From Pseudomonadota bacterium (GTDB lineage: Bacteria > Pseudomonadota > Alphaproteobacteria > Rhizobiales > Beijerinckiaceae), in NCBI GenBank assembly GCA_023386155.1, contig JAEWKH010000049.1, forward strand, positions 1 through 64,000: a stretch of 64,000 nucleotides of DNA, given 5' to 3'. A model generated the notes under the pieces. That model saw nothing but the letters and a program-made list of their open reading frames with translations, searched no databases and was not told the origin of the DNA. Below are positions 59,898 to 64,000 of the stretch, piece by piece; positions within the stretch are counted from its first letter, which is position 1, and every line of letters starts with the position of its first letter. Position numbers and translations under genes: made by a program.

Positions 59898-60545
59898 ATG
59901 TTCGACACTTTCGCCGCCCTGCTCGACTGGTTCGGGATCGTCGTTTTCGCGACCACTGGGGCACTGGTCGCCTCGCGCAAGCAGATGGATGTGGTCGGCT
60001 TCGTCATGCTCGGGACGGCAACCGGGATCGGCGGCGGAACGATCCGCGACATGCTCATCAACTCACTTCCGGTCTTCTGGGTGCGGGAGCCTGCCTATCT
60101 GGTAACCTGTGTTCTGGTTTCCTGCGCGGCATTCTTCCTTGCCCACATTCCGCAATCGCGGCTCAGGCTCCTGCTGTGGTGCGATGCGGTCGGCATGGCT
60201 CTGTTTGCAGTCACCGGAGCCGAGAAGGCACTGCTGGTCGAGGCCAGCCCCATCGTGGCCGTCGCGATGGGCGTGATCACCGCCACATTCGGAGGCGTCG
60301 TCAGGGACGTGCTCGGCGGCGAGAGCCCTGTCATCCTCAGCCGCGAGATCTATGTGTCGGCCGCCTTGAGCGGAGCGGCGATTTTCGTCGCCTTGGCGCT
60401 GGCCGACATCTCACGCGAATATGCGCTCGCCGGGGGATTCCTAGCCGCGGTTGCGATCCGAGCTGCCGCGCTGCAGTGGGACTGGTCTCTGCCACGCTAC
60501 CGGCCGCGGCCCGGACGCACACGGGACGAGATCGATCCCCGTTGA
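59898..60545 (+). CDS. Trimeric intracellular cation (TRIC) channel-family protein (UPF0126)
   Basis: This membrane protein of 215 residues is made of two homologous halves of three helices plus a final helix. Each half carries the family motif: GIGGGTIRDMLINSLPVFWVR near residue 48 and FGGVVRDVLGGESPVIL near 135. Prokaryotic TRIC proteins of this type conduct K+, and the family is also annotated as YicG/UPF0126. It lies 63 bases after the PBP1A gene and may be read with it. A good ATG with upstream AGGATGG is used. Confidence 0.9.
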   Translation: MFDTFAALLDWFGIVVFATTGALVASRKQMDVVGFVMLGTATGIGGGTIRDMLINSLPVFWVREPAYLVTCVLVSCAAFFLAHIPQSRLRLLLWCDAVGMALFAVTGAEKALLVEASPIVAVAMGVITATFGGVVRDVLGGESPVILSREIYVSAALSGAAIFVALALADISREYALAGGFLAAVAIRAAALQWDWSLPRYRPRPGRTRDEIDPR

Positions 60546-60721
60546 CCTGCTGACACGGCCTCGGGCTCGGCCCGCGTCCGCGCTTTACAATCCCCGGCGA
60601 GCCAGCCGACCGGAATGTTGTAACCGTCTCGAAGAGTGCAACAGGGTCTCTCACCCAAAGTTGCAATACCCGGGGGCCGGATCTATGTCCAATCCACACA
60701 TGGTGACGCGGAACTCGAATC

Positions 60722-62233
60722 ATGGCTGACGGCTCTCGGGTCTTGGACCCTACCCTGCGCAACAGAATCATGACGTCCGATGAAGCGGCGTCCCTCATCT
60801 GGTCGGGCGCGAATGTCGGGATGAGCGGCTTCACCGGCGCAGGCTATCCGAAGGAAGTTCCCCTCGCTTTGGCGCGGCGCATTACGGCTGCGCATGAGCG
60901 CGGCGAGCCGTTCAGGATCGGGGTCTGGACCGGCGCTTCGACCGCCCCGGAACTCGACGGCGCCCTTGCTAAGGTCGACGGGATCGAAATGCGCCTGCCC
61001 TACCAGTCGGACCCGACCTGTCGCCAGCGCATCAATGCCGGCCAGATGGATTACATCGACATTCACCTGTCGCATGTCGGCCAGTTCGTATGGTTCGGTT
61101 TCCTCGGGCATCTTGACGTCGCCGTGATCGAGGTCGCGGCAGCCTTCGATGGAGGACGCCTCCTTCCCGCCTCGTCCATCGGGAACAACAAGACATGGCT
61201 CGACCAGGCCGACAAGATCATTCTCGAGGTGAACCACCGGCATAGCCTCAGCCTGGAGGGAATGCACGACATCTACTACGGCACACGTCTGCCGCCGCAT
61301 CGCCAGCCCATTCCGCTGACGCATCCGAGCGACCGCATCGGAACCCCGTATCTCACATGCGACCCCGACAAGATCGTCGCAATCGTCGAGACGAACCAGC
61401 CGGACCGAAACACCACCTTTGCCTTGCCGGACGAGAATTCGCAGCTCATCGCCGGCCATGTGATCGAGTTCCTGCAGCATGAGGTCAGGAAGGGGCGCCT
61501 GCCGAACACCCTTCTGCCCCTGCAATCCGGTGTCGGCAACGTGGCGAATGCCGTGTTCGCGGGTTTGAAGGACAGCCCGTTCGAGAATCTCACAGCCTAT
61601 ACGGAAGTGCTCCAGGACGGCATGCTCGACCTGCTTGCGGACGGCAAGCTGACCTTCGCGTCGGCCACGGCCCTGTCGCTGAGCCATGAGGCTCTGGCGC
61701 GCTTCGAAGCCGGCATCGAGGATTTCCGCAAGAAGATCGTCCTGCGCTCGCAGGAGATCAGCAACCACCCCGAGGTCATTCGCCGGCTTGGGGTGATTGC
61801 GATGAATGGAATGATAGAAGCCGACATCTACGGCAACGTGAACTCCACCCATGTGATGGGATCGAGCATCATGAACGGGATTGGTGGCTCCGGCGACTTC
61901 GCGCGGAACGCGTTCATTTCGTTCTTCATGACGCCCTCGGTTGCGAAAGGCGGAGCGATCTCGTGCATCGTTCCCATGGTCACTCATGTCGATCATACCG
62001 AGCACGACGTTCAGGTCATCGTGACGGAGCAGGGCCTTGCCGATCTGCGGGGCCTAGCGCCCCGGCAGCGGGCTCGCCTCATCATCGAGAAGTGCGCTCA
62101 CCCACACTTCCGTCCTGCGTTGGAAGACTACTTCGAACGGGCCATGAAGGAAGCACCGGGCCGGCACACGCCGCACTTGCTGGATGAGGCGCTAAGCTGG
62201 CACTCGCGCTACCTTCGGCACGGTTCGATGTAG
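60722..62233 (+). CDS. Acetyl-CoA hydrolase / succinyl-CoA:acetate CoA-transferase family
   Basis: This cytoplasmic enzyme of 503 residues is of the Ach1/SCACT/Cat1 class. It transfers CoA between acyl groups, for example from succinyl-CoA to acetate, or hydrolyses acetyl-CoA. The catalytic glutamate is Glu295 in LTAYTEVLQDGML. Other family marks are GMSGFTGAGYPKEVP near residue 35, PLQSGVGNVANAV near 265, MGSSIMNGIGGSGDFARNA near 380 and the C-terminal GLAPRQRARLII. Acetate released by NagA could be a substrate, but no direct link is shown. It is convergent with the amidohydrolase gene, 31 bases away. Confidence 0.92.
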   Translation: MADGSRVLDPTLRNRIMTSDEAASLIWSGANVGMSGFTGAGYPKEVPLALARRITAAHERGEPFRIGVWTGASTAPELDGALAKVDGIEMRLPYQSDPTCRQRINAGQMDYIDIHLSHVGQFVWFGFLGHLDVAVIEVAAAFDGGRLLPASSIGNNKTWLDQADKIILEVNHRHSLSLEGMHDIYYGTRLPPHRQPIPLTHPSDRIGTPYLTCDPDKIVAIVETNQPDRNTTFALPDENSQLIAGHVIEFLQHEVRKGRLPNTLLPLQSGVGNVANAVFAGLKDSPFENLTAYTEVLQDGMLDLLADGKLTFASATALSLSHEALARFEAGIEDFRKKIVLRSQEISNHPEVIRRLGVIAMNGMIEADIYGNVNSTHVMGSSIMNGIGGSGDFARNAFISFFMTPSVAKGGAISCIVPMVTHVDHTEHDVQVIVTEQGLADLRGLAPRQRARLIIEKCAHPHFRPALEDYFERAMKEAPGRHTPHLLDEALSWHSRYLRHGSM

Positions 62234-62264
62234 ATCGCGGGAGAACCTGTCTCGAGGCCGGACA

Positions 62265-63398
62265 TCAGCTTCGGTGCCACATGGTGCCGCCGATTACGAC
62301 ACCACGCGAAGCGAGGCGCAGGCGCCCGGTCAATTCGGCGTTCACCGAATCCCTATAGGTGAACCGCCCCTCCTCCAGCGCCAGCAGGGTGGCATCGCCC
62401 GCGCTCCCGGGCTTGAAGGTGCCAAGATCCGGACGCTGCAGGGCCGCGGCTGGACGCTCGGTCGCCGCACGGATCACCTCGGTGAGCGGCATGCCCAGGC
62501 AGACGAACTTCGACATGGTAGTGGCAAGATCGAAGGCGGGACCATCGATGCAAAGGGCGTGCACGTCGCTTGATATGCAATCTGGCATGAACCCATTGTC
62601 GAGCATGACGCGTGCCGTGTCGAACGAGAAGGACCCCATGCCATGGCCGATATCGAAGATGATGCCCCGCTCCCGTGCCTCCGCGACCGCCGGATGGACC
62701 TTGCGGTCCGATGTCGCTGGCGTGTTCGGGAATGGTCGGAAGGAATGAGTCAGGATGTCGCCCGCTCGCATCCGGGCCAGCACTTCCGGCAGGGTTGGAG
62801 GCGGCACGTCGATATGCACCATCATTGGCATGCCCACCTGTTCGGCAACCTGTCGGGCGATGTCGAGCGGCACGAGCCCCGAATTGCCTGACGCGTTGAA
62901 GCCGACACGCACCTTGATGCCGACGAGCGTATCCCGATGCGCCTGCGCGACCTCGACGGCATCGAGAGGCGCCATGAGCCGGAGGTCGCCGCTCTCGCCG
63001 ACCATGACTCGCTTCGAGAAGCCGTATATGCCGGCGAAGGAAACGTTGAGGTACGCGAGGATCCGCACCGGCGAAGGGCGGATGACATGCTCCAGGAAGC
63101 CTCGGTAGTTACCCGGCCCTGCGCTGCCGGTATCGGCGACCGTGGTGCAGCCGCCTCGGGCGAGGACGAGCGGATCTACCCCAAGGGATGTCCCACCCCA
63201 ATAGACATGCGTATGCAAGTCGATGAGCCCCGGCGTGACGACAAGGCCTGCGGCGTCCTCGACGACGAGGGCGTCGGCGGCGAGATCGTCCCCGATTGCC
63301 GCCACTCGACCATCCGCAAAGGCGACGTCGGTCACCCGGTCGATGGATTGCGACGGATCGACGACTCGGCCACCCCGCAGAACGAGATCAAACGTCAT
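62265..63398 (-). CDS. Metal-dependent amidohydrolase/deacetylase family protein
   Basis: This protein of 377 residues has the amidohydrolase TIM barrel. Metal ligands are visible: HTH in GLIDLHTHVYWGG near residue 62, the carboxylated lysine in LVGIKVRVG near 150, histidines in MMVHIDVP near 183 and ILTHSFRPF near 206, and the aspartate in CISSDVHAL near 265. It belongs to the deacetylase-like group related to dihydroorotase (COG3964). The start overlaps the nagA end by 11 bases, so the two are co-translated. An N-acetylated sugar or amino acid is a reasonable guess for the substrate. Confidence 0.87.
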   Translation of the reverse strand: MTFDLVLRGGRVVDPSQSIDRVTDVAFADGRVAAIGDDLAADALVVEDAAGLVVTPGLIDLHTHVYWGGTSLGVDPLVLARGGCTTVADTGSAGPGNYRGFLEHVIRPSPVRILAYLNVSFAGIYGFSKRVMVGESGDLRLMAPLDAVEVAQAHRDTLVGIKVRVGFNASGNSGLVPLDIARQVAEQVGMPMMVHIDVPPPTLPEVLARMRAGDILTHSFRPFPNTPATSDRKVHPAVAEARERGIIFDIGHGMGSFSFDTARVMLDNGFMPDCISSDVHALCIDGPAFDLATTMSKFVCLGMPLTEVIRAATERPAAALQRPDLGTFKPGSAGDATLLALEEGRFTYRDSVNAELTGRLRLASRGVVIGGTMWHRS

Positions 63399-64000
63399 GG
63401 TCGTGGGGCCTCCTCTTGCCCTTATAGCGGCGCTCGATGTCGCCAATCGTGACAGCGAGAGGATAAAGGTCATCAGACCAGAGCACCTCACCGCTCGGCC
63501 GAGCCGCTGCCAGTGTCTCGATCGCTGCGGCCATCATCCGAGATGGATTGTCGGATGCCATCGACATGGCTTCACGGGCCGTGACGAATCCCCAGCCAAC
63601 AAGGTTGCGCACAGCCTGATCGAGGACCAGCGCCGAGCCGGCGAGATATCGGCTGCCCGGCAAGCGCACCGACCCGTCCGGAGCGTGCTTGACCGTCTCG
63701 CCGGCAAAAGGATAGAGACCGGGTGCGGCACCGGCAGCGGACACCGCATCGCTCACGAGGATCGACCGCTCAACCCCCTTCGCCTTGAGCAGGGTCTTGA
63801 GGGCAAGCGGCGGCAGATGAATGCCGTCTGCTATGAAACTTGCCGACAGCCTGTCCTCTGCCAGTTGCGCGAAAAGTGGATTGTCGAGCTTCGGCAGAAA
63901 CTGCGGCAACCCGTTGCCGAGATGTGTCGAAAGGCATGCCCCTGCGCCGGCGGCGGCTGCAACCGTCTCGAAACCCGCGGCGGAATGGCCGATGGCGACG
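63388..64000 (-). CDS. nagA: N-acetylglucosamine-6-phosphate deacetylase, second copy (partial, runs off the window)
   Basis: The C-terminal 204 residues of a second NagA-type deacetylase are in the window; the 5' part lies beyond base 64000. Motifs seen are GHSAAGFETV, LSTHLGNGLPQF (where the main copy has FTHLYNAMPP), FIADGIHLPPLALK, and ILVSDAVSAAG with the catalytic aspartate. Identity to the copy at 7.5 kb is low, so they are paralogues and not recent duplicates. It precedes and overlaps the amidohydrolase gene. A TTG at 63909 is not a real start because the frame continues to the edge. Confidence 0.88.
   Translation of the reverse strand, partial: VAIGHSAAGFETVAAAAGAGACLSTHLGNGLPQFLPKLDNPLFAQLAEDRLSASFIADGIHLPPLALKTLLKAKGVERSILVSDAVSAAGAAPGLYPFAGETVKHAPDGSVRLPGSRYLAGSALVLDQAVRNLVGWGFVTAREAMSMASDNPSRMMAAAIETLAAARPSGEVLWSDDLYPLAVTIGDIERRYKGKRRPHDHDV

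Noticed and set aside
1..64000. tRNA genes, prophage, insertion sequences or CRISPR arrays
   Set aside because: No clover-leaf sequence, transposase, integrase or regularly spaced repeats were recognised by eye. A covariance search could still find a tRNA I missed.

Overview
The window looks like a chromosomal segment of a high-GC alphaproteobacterium of the order Hyphomicrobiales. A Methylobacteriaceae member close to Microvirga is my best guess. The basis is gene content (UgpC-type sugar importers, a PrtD-type type I secretion pair, a CioAB-type bd oxidase, an I/III-fused haem-copper oxidase, a tandem glycine riboswitch) and several families of GC-rich palindromic intergenic repeats. This was inferred by reading the sequence, not by a search.

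Layout. 0.2-9.7 kb: an amino-sugar importer (ATPase, two permeases, binding protein) on the minus strand, divergent from a tightly overlapping plus-strand operon: BadF-type kinase, GntR regulator, SIS-domain deaminase, nagA and a Gfo/Idh oxidoreductase. 9.9-19.0 kb: a peptide-type ABC importer coupled to a GNAT acetyltransferase (minus), divergent from anmK, a beta-lactamase-fold serine hydrolase, murQ, a second BadF-type kinase and a PfkB kinase. Together these spell a route from anhydro-MurNAc or MurNAc through GlcNAc-6-P and GlcN-6-P to fructose-6-P, that is, cell-wall sugar salvage. 19.3-22.4 kb: prfC, a tiny ORF with an exceptional ribosome-binding site, and an aspartoacylase-like hydrolase. 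22.5-28.4 kb: a trehalose operon (otsA fused to a membrane sensor module, otsB, a GH15 enzyme, glucokinase). 28.6-31.7 kb: type I secretion adaptor and ABC exporter. 32.1-36.6 kb: a coiled-coil membrane protein, the bd oxidase operon with a DUF2474 small subunit, and a metallo-beta-lactamase-fold hydrolase.

37.4-42.3 kb: a second ABC importer operon ending in an EEP-family phosphohydrolase. 42.6-45.1 kb: a secreted RTX protein built from three modules of about 260 residues, followed by a decayed M20 peptidase (argE-like) remnant. 45.5-56.7 kb: a respiratory island with a YdeP-like molybdoenzyme, CtaG, CopD, two DUF2231 proteins, a haem-copper oxidase, a PQQ-type sugar dehydrogenase lipoprotein, a lipocalin and a dihaem cytochrome c. 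The oxidase is unusual: subunit II lacks both CuA cysteines and subunit I lacks the K-channel lysine. 56.8-57.2 kb: a tandem glycine riboswitch with no recognisable glycine gene after it, only a 27-codon ORF cut short beside a repeat. 57.4-64.0 kb: penicillin-binding protein 1A, a TRIC-family channel, an acetyl-CoA hydrolase/CoA transferase, a metal-dependent amidohydrolase and a second nagA that runs off the window.

Repeats are a theme. One palindrome family of the form CCCAAAAGTGG-N3-CCACTTTTGGG is present as a perfect 55-bp palindrome near prfC. It is also present, in frame, inside the DUF2474 gene, and a relative lies beside the truncated riboswitch ORF. No CRISPR array, phage, transposase, rRNA gene or tRNA gene was recognised.
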